Of a stretch of 5,585 nt of DNA, positions 1 through 5,585 are shown piece after piece. The first letter of the stretch is position 1; each line of letters opens with the position of its first letter. The DNA is from Planctomycetota bacterium (GTDB lineage: Bacteria > Planctomycetota > Planctomycetia > Pirellulales > Pirellulaceae): contig JAPLNJ010000611.1 of the NCBI GenBank assembly GCA_026692885.1, forward strand, positions 1-5,585. The letters are read 5' to 3'. Under the pieces are notes generated by a model. It saw only the letters and a program-made list of their open reading frames with translations, had not been told where the DNA came from and made no database searches. The position numbers and the translations under genes are program-made.

Positions 1-10
1 CCTCCGATCC

Positions 11-31
11 CCACTGGGCTTGCCCCAGTGG
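11..31. repeat. Short hairpin with GGGCTTGCCCC core
   Basis: An 8-bp perfect stem, CCACTGGG (11-18) with CCCAGTGG (24-31), and a 5-nt loop. No T tract follows on either strand, so it is unlikely to be an intrinsic terminator. A diverged version lies in the opposite orientation at 171-192 and a weaker one at about 306-325, all sharing a GGGCTYGYCCC core. This suggests a small family of dispersed hairpins. Confidence 0.6.
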
Positions 32-76
32 AAAAGAGGTTTGAAAACCAAGGCCGCGTACCGCAACCACATCCCG

Positions 77-131
77 TCCCCTTCGCCGCATTCACCGCCG
101 CCTGCGGCGGCGGTGAATGCGGCGAAGGGGA
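77..131. repeat. Perfect 26-bp-stem palindrome
   Basis: Bases 77-102 pair without a mismatch to 106-131 around a 3-nt loop (TGC). The stem includes TCCCCTTCGCCGCATTC on the left and its exact complement on the right. Flanking bases stop pairing at once. No U-run follows on either strand, which argues against a simple terminator. It is best described as a REP-like palindromic repeat or a very stable RNA hairpin. Its function is unknown. Confidence 0.85.
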
Positions 132-221
132 ATAGGGTGGATACACGCGGTTGGGTACCAAACCGTTTCGCCACCGGGGCGAGCCCGAGTGGGGGAACTG
201 CCGGAATGACAATGGCTTACG

Positions 222-250
222 CTTAACCTCGTGCCATTCGAGGCGAGCTC
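222..250. repeat. Direct repeat, copy 1
   Basis: 28 of 29 bases match copy 2 at 348-376, beginning CTTAACCTCGTGCCATTCG. Weaker similarity continues for another 10-15 bases. The copies start 126 bp apart. Each contains a small hairpin, CCTCG-TGCCATT-CGAGG (227-243 here). Confidence 0.8.
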
Positions 251-347
251 CGTGGTGGCGTGGAGACGTCGCTGCTTGGCATTTCTGGTTGTGAACATCG
301 CTCGACGGGGACAAGCCCCACCGTGGCGGCAAATCGCTCCTGCAGTC

Positions 348-376
348 CTTAACCTCGTGCCATTCGAGGCAAGCTC
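348..376. repeat. Direct repeat, copy 2
   Basis: Second copy of the unit at 222-250, with one internal difference (AAGCTC in place of GAGCTC). The hairpin CCTCG/CGAGG falls at 353-369. Its presence in tandem in otherwise non-coding DNA points to a dispersed repeat family rather than to a gene. Confidence 0.8.
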
Positions 377-453
377 GGCGGGGGCGGAGAAAACAGGGAG
401 CCGCCGCACCGTCGGTGAGGCAGTCTTTGCTTCCCGTCCCGCTCGGACCGCGG

Positions 454-459
454 TACAAT
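454..459 (+). promoter_or_regulatory. Possible -10 box (TACAAT), orphan
   Basis: TACAAT in a GC-rich stretch (GCGGTACAATGCGG) is one base from the sigma70 -10 consensus. No -35 hexamer sits at the usual 16-18 bp; the nearest candidate, TTGCTT at 427-432, is 21 bp away. It lies 414 nt from the kinase start, but only about 67 nt once the compound repeat at 492-838 is subtracted. It may be the original promoter, now separated by inserted repeats. The support is weak. Confidence 0.25.
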
Positions 460-571
460 GCGGCCACGCGGCCGGACCCGCGGACTGCCGCTCGTTTAAC
501 CGCAAGCCGGAGGCGTGCGCGGGACTTGAACGCGTCCCCGATACGTGGGCTCGCCCACGCACACGCCTCCG

Positions 572-693
572 GAGCCTGTTGAAAAACTCGTAGGGTGAAG
601 CTGTGCCCACCACAACTGCTTGTGCTTGGTGGGCAAAGCCCACCCTACACCTTGTGCACACATGTACGCCGATTTGACTTTTTCAGCAGGCTC
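572..693. mobile_element. MITE-like element 1 (122 bp)
   Basis: Terminal inverted repeats match at 16 of 18 bases: GAGCCTGTTGAAAAACTC at 572-589, and the complement of 676-693, which reads GAGCCTGCTGAAAAAGTC. It is flanked by a 5-bp direct repeat, CTCCG (567-571 and 694-698). The interior holds GTAGGGTG (590-597) paired with CACCCTAC (641-648) and TGCCCACCA (604-612) paired with TGGTGGGCA (627-635). There is no room for a transposase, so it would be mobilised in trans by an element with matching ends. Exact edges may shift by a base because GG and CC border the ends. Confidence 0.8.
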
Positions 694-710
694 CTCCGGC
701 TTGCGGTTAA

Positions 711-831
711 GGACCGGCGCATCAATAACTGTCGCAAGTATGGTAGTCGTCACGCTCCGCCGTGACGACATGTCATCACGCAGAGCGTGATGACTACTTT
801 GAAAACCCGACACTTATTGATGCGCCGGTCC
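711..831. mobile_element. MITE-like element 2 (121 bp)
   Basis: Terminal inverted repeats are perfect over 18 bp (GGACCGGCGCATCAATAA at 711-728 and its complement at 814-831) and extend to 24 bp with one mismatch. It is flanked by TAA at 708-710 and 832-834. The inner part holds a second inverted repeat (743-756 with 784-797, 13 of 14) that can refold as two adjacent hairpins, 746-754/761-769 and 772-781/785-794. It is non-coding and non-autonomous. It ends about 40 bp before the kinase start. Confidence 0.78.
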
Positions 832-862
832 TAAACGACAACGCGAGAACAACCTTATGATC

Positions 863-866
863 AAGG
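863..866 (+). promoter_or_regulatory. Putative Shine-Dalgarno (AAGG)
   Basis: AAGG lies 7 nt before ATG 874, a normal spacing, and supports this start. The frame is closed upstream by TAA at 832-834 and no other good start codon lies between. The match is short, so translation may rely only partly on it. Confidence 0.45.
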
Positions 867-873
867 CTGCATA

Positions 874-3800
874 ATGAAAACCAAGGCTGACCGACTTGAA
901 CAAGCCGCCGAACTGCGCCGACAGGCCGAAGAGATCGGCCGGAAAAAAATGGCCCAGCCGGAAGACGTCGAGGCCCAGTCGCCCGAGGAAATCCGGCAGA
1001 CGCTCCACGAACTGCAGGTGCATCAGATCGAACTGGAGCTGCAAAACGAGAATCTCCGCCGGGCGTATGCGGAACTGGACGCCACGCGAGTACGCTACTT
1101 CGACCTGTACGACCTGTCGCCGGCGGGCTATGTCACTGTAAGCCAACAAGGGCTGATCCTGGAAGCCAACCTGACCGCCGCGACCCTGCTGGGCGTCGTC
1201 CGAAGCACGCTGGTCCAGCAATCGTTATCGCACTTTGTCCTTCCCGAAGATCAGGACAGCTACTACCACCACCATAAACAACTCTTCGAAGCAGACACGC
1301 CGCAGGTCTGGGAGATACGGCTGTTGAAACAGGACGCCGCCCTCTTCTGGGCCCAGGTGCAGGCCACCGTGGCGCAGGACGCTGACGGCGCGTCCGTCTG
1401 CCGCGCCGTGATCACCGACATCAGCGAACGCAAGCAAGCGGAAGAGACGCTGCGGAAGAGCGAAGCGAAGTACCGCGGATTGATCGAAAACAGTTACGAC
1501 GTCATCTATACGCTGACGCCAGATGGTGTAATTACCTTCGCTTCCCCCAGTTGGACTGTGCTCCTGGGGCACCCGGTAGATCAGGTCGTGGGGAAATCAT
1601 TCCAGCAATTTATCCATGGGGATGATGTTGAGCGATGTCAGCTGGCAACACAGGCCCTGATCGAGACAGGACAACCACAAACCTGCATCGAGTACCGCAT
1701 GCAGCACATCGACGGGTCCTGGCGCTGGCACCGCTCCAATGGACGTCCCGTCAGAGACAAGGCCGGCACGGTGGTGGCTTGCCAGGGCGTTGCCAGCGAC
1801 ATCACCGACCGCAAGCAACTGGAGCAATTTCGCGCGGTCGCCGACTTCACCCACGATTGGGAATACTGGCTTGCGCCGGACGGGAGTCTGCCTTATGTGT
1901 CACCGTCTTGCGAACGCCTGACCGGCTATCGGGTGGAGGAGTTCCAGCAAGACCCAGAACTGTTGATCCGCATCGTGCATCCCGCTGACCGTGTCCGAGT
2001 CGCGTGTCACGATGCCATCGTGCCGCAAGGAGAATGCCACGAACTGGACTACCGCATCCTAACCCGGGGCGGCCAAGAACGCTGGATCGCCCACGCCTCC
2101 CAGCCAGTCCAGGATTGCGACGGGAAGTACCTGGGGCAACGCGTCAGCAACCGCGATATCACCGACCGCAAACGGGCGGAGACGGCGTCGCAGGCAGCCG
2201 CGCTGTATTTCCGCAATCTCATAGAATCCAGCCTCGATCCCTTGGCCACGATCAACACCGAGGGAAAAATCACGGACGTCAATCTAGCCACAGAGAAGAT
2301 TACCGGCGTGAGCCGGGAAATGCTCATCGGCAGTGATTTCACGGTCTACTTTACCGATCCGGAGCAGGCCCGTGCCGGATACATCAAGGTCTTTGCAGAG
2401 GGGCAAATAGTTGACTACCCGCTTGCCATTCGCCATACCTCCGGCGTGATTACCGAGGTGCTCTATAACGCTTCTCTCTACCGCAACGAACAAGGCGAAA
2501 TTATCGGTGTTTTCGCTGCAGGCCGTGACGTGACCGCGCGCAACCAGGCGACAAAGGCGTTCGAGGATCTTTCCGCTCGTCTGGCACTGGCTGTGCGCGC
2601 GGGCGGCGTCGGCATCTGGGATTGGGATGTCGTCCGTAACCACCTGCGCTGGGACAACCAGATGTTCCAGCTCTACGGGACCACGCAGGATCAGTTCAGC
2701 AACGCCTACGATGCTTGGGTGGCCGGGCTGCATCCGGAGGACGCGCAGCGCGGGGACGAGGAAATTCACAGCGCGCTGCGCGGCGAAAAGGAATTCGACA
2801 CCGAGTTCCGCGTACTCTGGCCGGATGGAACCATCCGTAATATCCGGGCTCTCGCCCTCGTACAGCGGGACGCCGCGGGCCAAGCCACGCACATGATCGG
2901 GACCAATTGGGATATTACTGAGATCAAGCGGACGGAACAGATGCTGCGCGAGAGCGAGGCCAATTTCCGCACCTTCTTTCAGACCATTGGCGACCTGATC
3001 GTCGTGGCCACGCCCGCAGGCCAGATTCAGTTCGCCAACCAGGCCCTCGAACGCCAGCTGGGCTACAGTGTTGAAGAACTCGCCAGGATGCACGTGCTGG
3101 ACCTGCATCCGGCGGACAATCGCCGGGAAGCCGAGGAAATCTTCGCCGCCATGTTCCGGGGCGAGCGGGAATGCTGTCCCCTGCCGATGGCACGCCAGGA
3201 CGGCAGCCTGGTGCCCGTCGAGACCCGCGTCTGGTTCGGCCGGTGGAACGGCGCGGATTGCATTTTCGGTGTCAGCAAGGACCTGAGCGAGGAGCAAGAA
3301 TCGCAGCAGCGTTTCGAGCGACTGTTCCGCAGCAACCCGAACTTGATGGCGCTCTCCACCCTGCCGGAGCGACAGTTCTCCGATGTCAACGACGCCTTCC
3401 TGAAAACGCTCGGCTATTCCAGCCGCGACGTGATCGGCAAGACTGCCGCCGAACTCGGTCTGTTCCCGCACCCGGAGCAGCAGGCCACAGTGGCGGATAG
3501 CATGCAGGCCAAGGGGCACAGCGCCGACTTCGAACTGCAGGTCCGGCGTAGGGACGGGGCGATCCTCGACGGCCTCTTCTCGGGCGAAGTGATCAGCAGC
3601 CAGGGGCGGCAATACCTCCTGACGGTGATGGTCGACATCACCGCGCGCAAGCGGATGGAGGCGGAGTTGCGGAACAGCGAGGAACGCTTCCGCGCCATCA
3701 CCGACTACACTGCTGGCTGGGAAAACTGGGTCGGAACCGATGGCAAGCTAATCTGGGTCAACCCCGGGGTTTTGCCGTTCACCGGGTACTCGGTCGCGGA

Positions 3801-5585
3801 GTGTCTGGCGATGACGAACTTTCCCGTTCCGTTGATCGACGAACTCGACCATAAAAAAGTAATCCTTCACTTTGCCGAAGCTGTTCGCGGCTCAACGGCC
3901 AACGATGTGGAGTTCCGTATTCGGTGCAAAGACGGAAGCTCAAAGTGGGCGGCGGTATCTCTGCAACCCATCTATGATTCCAGAGGAGTCCACCTGGGGC
4001 ATCGATCGAGCCTCCGTGACATCACCGCACGCAAGCGGGCGGAGGGACAACTGCTCGATCTCAATCACCAACTGCAAGCGGCCGTAGCACACGCCCAGGA
4101 GCTGACGGTTCAGGCCGAGGGGCTGACGGTGCAGGCCGAGGGGCTGACGGTGCAGGCCGAGGCGGCCAACGTGGCCAAGAGCCGGTTCCTGGCCAACATG
4201 AGCCACGAGATTCGCACGCCGTTGAACGCCGTCCTCGGGTTTGCCCAATTGCTGCTGCGCGACCCGCGACTGACGCTCGATCAACAACAGCGTGTGGCGA
4301 CGATCAACCGCAGCGGGGAGCACCTGCTGGCCCTGCTCAACCAGATCCTGGAACTCTCGAAAATCGAGGCCGGAGGGCTGTCCCTGGTTGCGTCCGCCTT
4401 CGACCTGCCGTTCCTGTTGCACGATCTGGAGCTGATGTTCCGCCCGCAGACCGACGCCAAGCAACTGACCCTCCGGATGGACGGACTGGACGAAGTGGAG
4501 CGGTACCTGAGCGCCGATGAACTGAAACTGCGGCAGATCCTGATGAATCTGTTGAGCAATGCCGTGAAGTTCACGGCCACGGGCGGTATCTGGGTGCGTG
4601 CCTCGACCAAACCGCTGGGGACTGTGAGCGGCAAGGCGCTAGCCGCCGGTGAAGACGAACCGCGTGTTCTCGCCCAAGACCCGCGCTTAGCGCCTTACGG
4701 CTCTCCATCTCCGAGTGCAAAGCAAGTGGCATTAGCCGCTGGGTGGCGGCTGGTGGTCCTGGTCGGAGACAGTGGATCGGGCCTTCAGGTGGAAGAAATC
4801 GAGCGGTTGTTCGCTGCCTTTGAGCAAGCTGCGGCCGGCCGCGACAGTGGTTCCGGCACGGGTTTGGGACTGGCCATCAGCCGCCAGCTTGCGCGACGGA
4901 TGGGGGGCGACTTGACCGTCACCAGTGAACCTGGCCAGGGCTGTGTCTTCCGTCTGGAGATCCTTGCCCAGCCGGCGACCAAGTCGATGGTGGCGGACAA
5001 GATCGAGGGCCCCCGAGTCCTGCGGCTCGAACAGGGTCAGCCGGACTACCGCATACTGGTGGTGGAAGACGGAGCCGATAACCGCGAGTTCCTCGTCGAA
5101 TTGCTGGGGGGAGCCGGTTTTGAGGTGCTCGAGGCCACTCATGGCCTGGAGGCCGTGGAAGCCTTCGAAACCTGGCAGCCGCAGCTGATTCTGATGGATT
5201 ACCAGTTGCCCGGCCTGAACGGCGACGAAGCCATCCGCCGGATTCGCCACAGCCCGGGAGGCGCGCAGGTGCGGATTATCGCGGTGACCGCCAGCGCCGT
5301 GGAAGAGATCCGTTGCCAGATCCTGGAGTCCGGTGCGGACGACTTCCTGGCCAAGCCGTTTCGGGCGGAGGAGTTGTTCGAGAAAATCCGGCTCCGGTTG
5401 GGTGTGCGCTATGTCTATGCCCAGGTGGCCCAACCGGACAGGGCGACCGTCGAATGGTTGCCGGCCACGATTCGGGAGCTGCTGGATGGCCTTCCCGCAG
5501 AGCTTCGAGAACAACTCCATGCGGCGGCCCTGCGCGGTCGCCAGCAGCTGCTGCGTCAGACGCTCCAGCAGGTCGCCGATCCGGA
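874..5585 (+). CDS. Multi-PAS hybrid sensor histidine kinase/response regulator (3' end beyond window)
   Basis: Soluble phosphorelay sensor. The frame is open for 1570 codons with no stop. ATG 874 is preceded by AAGG 7 nt upstream and by an in-frame TAA at 832. Order: coiled coil (residues 1-73, rich in E, Q, L and R); eight PAS modules at about 75-187, 200-314, 320-433, 445-557, 568-685, 698-808, 813-926 and 938-1054, each closing with a D-[IVL]-[TS] motif (D182, D309, D428, D552, D680, D803, D921, D1049); heptad linker 1070-1100; HisKA with FLANMSHEIRTPLN and His1111; HATPase_c with N box (N1225, N1229), G1 box DSGSGL (1299-1304), F box (LFAAFEQ) and G2 box GTGLGLAIS (1328-1336); receiver with E1398/D1399, phospho-acceptor D1442, T1472 and K1494. 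All catalytic residues of kinase and receiver are present. No signal peptide or membrane helix is visible, so a cytoplasmic location is inferred. No LOV-type cysteine motif was seen and the PAS ligands are unknown. After the receiver comes a leucine- and glutamine-rich helical tail, possibly the start of an HPt-like region. The ATPase loop carries a repeat-derived insertion. The family is certain; the signal and output are not. Confidence 0.97.
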   Translation, partial: MKTKADRLEQAAELRRQAEEIGRKKMAQPEDVEAQSPEEIRQTLHELQVHQIELELQNENLRRAYAELDATRVRYFDLYDLSPAGYVTVSQQGLILEANLTAATLLGVVRSTLVQQSLSHFVLPEDQDSYYHHHKQLFEADTPQVWEIRLLKQDAALFWAQVQATVAQDADGASVCRAVITDISERKQAEETLRKSEAKYRGLIENSYDVIYTLTPDGVITFASPSWTVLLGHPVDQVVGKSFQQFIHGDDVERCQLATQALIETGQPQTCIEYRMQHIDGSWRWHRSNGRPVRDKAGTVVACQGVASDITDRKQLEQFRAVADFTHDWEYWLAPDGSLPYVSPSCERLTGYRVEEFQQDPELLIRIVHPADRVRVACHDAIVPQGECHELDYRILTRGGQERWIAHASQPVQDCDGKYLGQRVSNRDITDRKRAETASQAAALYFRNLIESSLDPLATINTEGKITDVNLATEKITGVSREMLIGSDFTVYFTDPEQARAGYIKVFAEGQIVDYPLAIRHTSGVITEVLYNASLYRNEQGEIIGVFAAGRDVTARNQATKAFEDLSARLALAVRAGGVGIWDWDVVRNHLRWDNQMFQLYGTTQDQFSNAYDAWVAGLHPEDAQRGDEEIHSALRGEKEFDTEFRVLWPDGTIRNIRALALVQRDAAGQATHMIGTNWDITEIKRTEQMLRESEANFRTFFQTIGDLIVVATPAGQIQFANQALERQLGYSVEELARMHVLDLHPADNRREAEEIFAAMFRGERECCPLPMARQDGSLVPVETRVWFGRWNGADCIFGVSKDLSEEQESQQRFERLFRSNPNLMALSTLPERQFSDVNDAFLKTLGYSSRDVIGKTAAELGLFPHPEQQATVADSMQAKGHSADFELQVRRRDGAILDGLFSGEVISSQGRQYLLTVMVDITARKRMEAELRNSEERFRAITDYTAGWENWVGTDGKLIWVNPGVLPFTGYSVAECLAMTNFPVPLIDELDHKKVILHFAEAVRGSTANDVEFRIRCKDGSSKWAAVSLQPIYDSRGVHLGHRSSLRDITARKRAEGQLLDLNHQLQAAVAHAQELTVQAEGLTVQAEGLTVQAEAANVAKSRFLANMSHEIRTPLNAVLGFAQLLLRDPRLTLDQQQRVATINRSGEHLLALLNQILELSKIEAGGLSLVASAFDLPFLLHDLELMFRPQTDAKQLTLRMDGLDEVERYLSADELKLRQILMNLLSNAVKFTATGGIWVRASTKPLGTVSGKALAAGEDEPRVLAQDPRLAPYGSPSPSAKQVALAAGWRLVVLVGDSGSGLQVEEIERLFAAFEQAAAGRDSGSGTGLGLAISRQLARRMGGDLTVTSEPGQGCVFRLEILAQPATKSMVADKIEGPRVLRLEQGQPDYRILVVEDGADNREFLVELLGGAGFEVLEATHGLEAVEAFETWQPQLILMDYQLPGLNGDEAIRRIRHSPGGAQVRIIAVTASAVEEIRCQILESGADDFLAKPFRAEELFEKIRLRLGVRYVYAQVAQPDRATVEWLPATIRELLDGLPAELREQLHAAALRGRQQLLRQTLQQVADP
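1096..4035 (+). other. Sensory array of eight PAS modules within the kinase gene
   Basis: The closing aspartates of the D-I-T-type motifs are spaced 127, 119, 124, 128, 123, 118 and 128 residues apart, which gives eight regular modules. Most end in variants of DITxRK followed by a short helical connector of the R-x-S-E-x-x-[FY]-R type, as in PAS S-box proteins. Module 5 (residues 568-685: LAVRAGGVGIWDWD) looks like the PAS_3 subtype. Modules 3 and 8 share a W-E-x-W / DG / TGY signature and look like relatives. Module 6 has a divergent closing motif (KDLSEEQ). PAS domains bind small ligands, haem or flavin, or mediate dimerisation. Nothing in the sequence identifies a specific cofactor here. 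Confidence 0.85.
4099..4161 (+). repeat. 21-bp tandem repeat, three units, encoding heptads
   Basis: Units lie at 4099-4119, 4120-4140 and 4141-4161. Units 2 and 3 are identical (each encodes GLTVQAE); unit 1 differs at two bases and encodes ELTVQAE. Because 21 bp equals one heptad, the copies lengthen the coiled-coil linker between PAS 8 and the H box without changing its phase. The identity of two units at DNA level indicates a recent duplication. Confidence 0.95.
4162..4974 (+). other. HisKA and HATPase_c transmitter core of the kinase
   Basis: Residues about 1097-1367. The H box contains His1111, followed directly by Glu1112 and Thr1115 (the HExxT arrangement used in phosphotransfer and dephosphorylation by HisKA kinases). 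The ATP-binding domain shows NLLSNAVKF, then DSGSGL, LFAAFEQ, GTGLGLAIS and a closing GGDLTVTSEPGQG strand-turn region, all in canonical order. The one departure is a loop of roughly 46 residues between the strand after the N box and the strand before G1, where about 10 is usual. The kinase is therefore predicted to be active, with an enlarged surface loop. Confidence 0.93.
4626..4747 (+). repeat. REP-like repeat cluster inside the ATPase domain
   Basis: Bases 4626-4641 and 4688-4703 form an inverted repeat (14 of 16; the inner AAGGCGCTA/TAGCGCCTT is perfect). A further direct, diverged copy of GGCGCTAGCCGCCGGTG (from 4635) appears as GGCATTAGCCGCTGGGTG from 4728. The stretch encodes a loop rich in A, P, S and G, between the strand after the N box and the G1 strand. 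The frame is kept and there is no stop. Confidence 0.7.
5047..5409 (+). other. Receiver (REC) domain of the hybrid kinase
   Basis: Residues about 1392-1512. The acidic pocket (E1398, D1399), phospho-acceptor D1442 in LMDYQLPGLNG, T1472 in AVTAS and K1494 in AKPF are all in place, so the domain should accept phosphate from His1111. It is joined to the ATPase domain by a linker of about 25 residues. Downstream, GVRYVYAQVAQP leads into a helical tail (WLPATIRELLDGLP and onward) that is cut by the window edge. Similar hybrid kinases often carry such a tail or an HPt domain, but no HPt histidine motif is visible in what is present. Confidence 0.93.

Larger units (their letters stand above)
492..838. 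repeat. Compound palindromic repeat carrying two inserted elements
   Basis: The host element has a left arm at 492-517 (TCGTTTAACCGCAAGCC and onward). Its right arm is now split into 562-571, 699-710 and 835-838. Joining these three pieces gives the exact complement of all 26 left-arm bases. The spacer between the arms (518-561) includes GTGGGCTCGCCCAC-type pairing. The intact element would be about 96 bp. The split is explained by the inserts at 572-693 and 711-831, each with a short target duplication. The type resembles dispersed palindromes recalled from Planctomycetota. Confidence 0.85.
1..870. other. Repeat-rich non-coding region upstream of the kinase
   Basis: No protein-coding gene, tRNA or rRNA is recognisable. 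Reading frames here run through the palindromes and give low-complexity arginine-, proline- and alanine-rich peptides without domains. Stretches not covered by the listed repeats (about 132-221, 251-347 and 377-491) show only weak hairpins, for example at 171-192 and 307-319. No transposase fragment was seen. The 5' boundary lies outside the window, so the neighbouring upstream gene is unknown. Confidence 0.75.

Noticed and set aside
11..31. Intrinsic terminator of an upstream gene
   Set aside because: The hairpin is followed by AAAAGAGG on the plus strand and a purine-rich mix on the minus strand, with no T tract.
42..54. 13-bp match TGAAAACCAAGGC between 42-54 and the gene start at 875-887, as if a truncated 5' copy of the kinase gene
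   Set aside because: Similarity ends immediately on both sides and no further kinase N-terminus follows at 55, so chance is the simpler explanation.
92..661. 189-codon open frame on the minus strand (also 496-813 minus and 231-593 plus)
   Set aside because: These frames run straight through the palindromes, direct repeats and MITE-like element 1. The peptides are low-complexity, arginine-, alanine- and proline-rich, with no domain and no ribosome site.
674..679. Outward -35 box (TTGACT) at the end of MITE-like element 1
   Set aside because: No acceptable -10 hexamer lies 16-18 bp downstream; the sequence there is CGGCTT-like.
2284..3612. 442-codon open frame on the minus strand
   Set aside because: It is antisense to PAS modules 4-7. 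The plus frame has clear PAS motifs throughout, so this is a GC-rich shadow frame.
1096..4035. LOV-type (flavin-binding) PAS domain
   Set aside because: No NCRFLQ-like cysteine motif was found in any of the eight modules.
4099..4161. CRISPR-like repeat array
   Set aside because: Units are contiguous without spacers and encode coiled-coil heptads in frame.
4732..5520. 262-codon open frame on the minus strand
   Set aside because: It is antisense to the G1/G2 boxes and receiver domain, whose catalytic residues are all recognisable on the plus strand.

Overview
The window holds one large protein gene, open at the right edge, preceded by about 870 bases of non-coding DNA packed with palindromic repeats. 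Overall base composition is GC-rich. The dispersed motif in the upstream region (TTTAACCGCAAGCCGGAGG) and the very long soluble multi-PAS kinase resemble, from memory, genomes of Planctomycetota and similar large environmental bacteria. That assignment is a tentative inference, since no taxonomic marker gene is present.

Region 1-870: no credible gene. It contains a short hairpin at 11-31, a 26-bp perfect palindrome at 77-131, a direct repeat in two copies (222-250 and 348-376), an orphan TACAAT box at 454-459, and a compound repeat at 492-838. The compound repeat can be taken apart base by base. It is a palindromic element of about 96 bp with 26-bp arms. Its right arm has been interrupted twice, by a 122-bp MITE-like element (572-693, flanked by CTCCG duplications) and by a 121-bp MITE-like element (711-831, flanked by TAA). 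Removing both inserts and one copy of each duplication restores the arm exactly.

Region 874-5585: one uninterrupted reading frame of 1570 codons without a stop. It encodes a hybrid sensor histidine kinase with no visible membrane segment: an N-terminal coiled coil, eight successive PAS modules (each about 118-128 residues), a heptad coiled-coil linker, HisKA with phospho-acceptor His1111, HATPase_c, a receiver domain with Asp1442, and a C-terminal tail that runs off the window. Two features inside the gene stand out. One is a 21-bp tandem repeat giving exact heptads (GLTVQAE) just before the H box. The other is a loop of about 35 extra residues in the ATPase domain, encoded by REP-like inverted and direct repeat units.

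Inferred working: a cytoplasmic multi-input sensor relays signals through the linker helix to His1111, then to Asp1442, and probably onward to an unseen partner. No partner gene lies within the window. The main novelty is the repeat activity, both just upstream of this gene and inside it.
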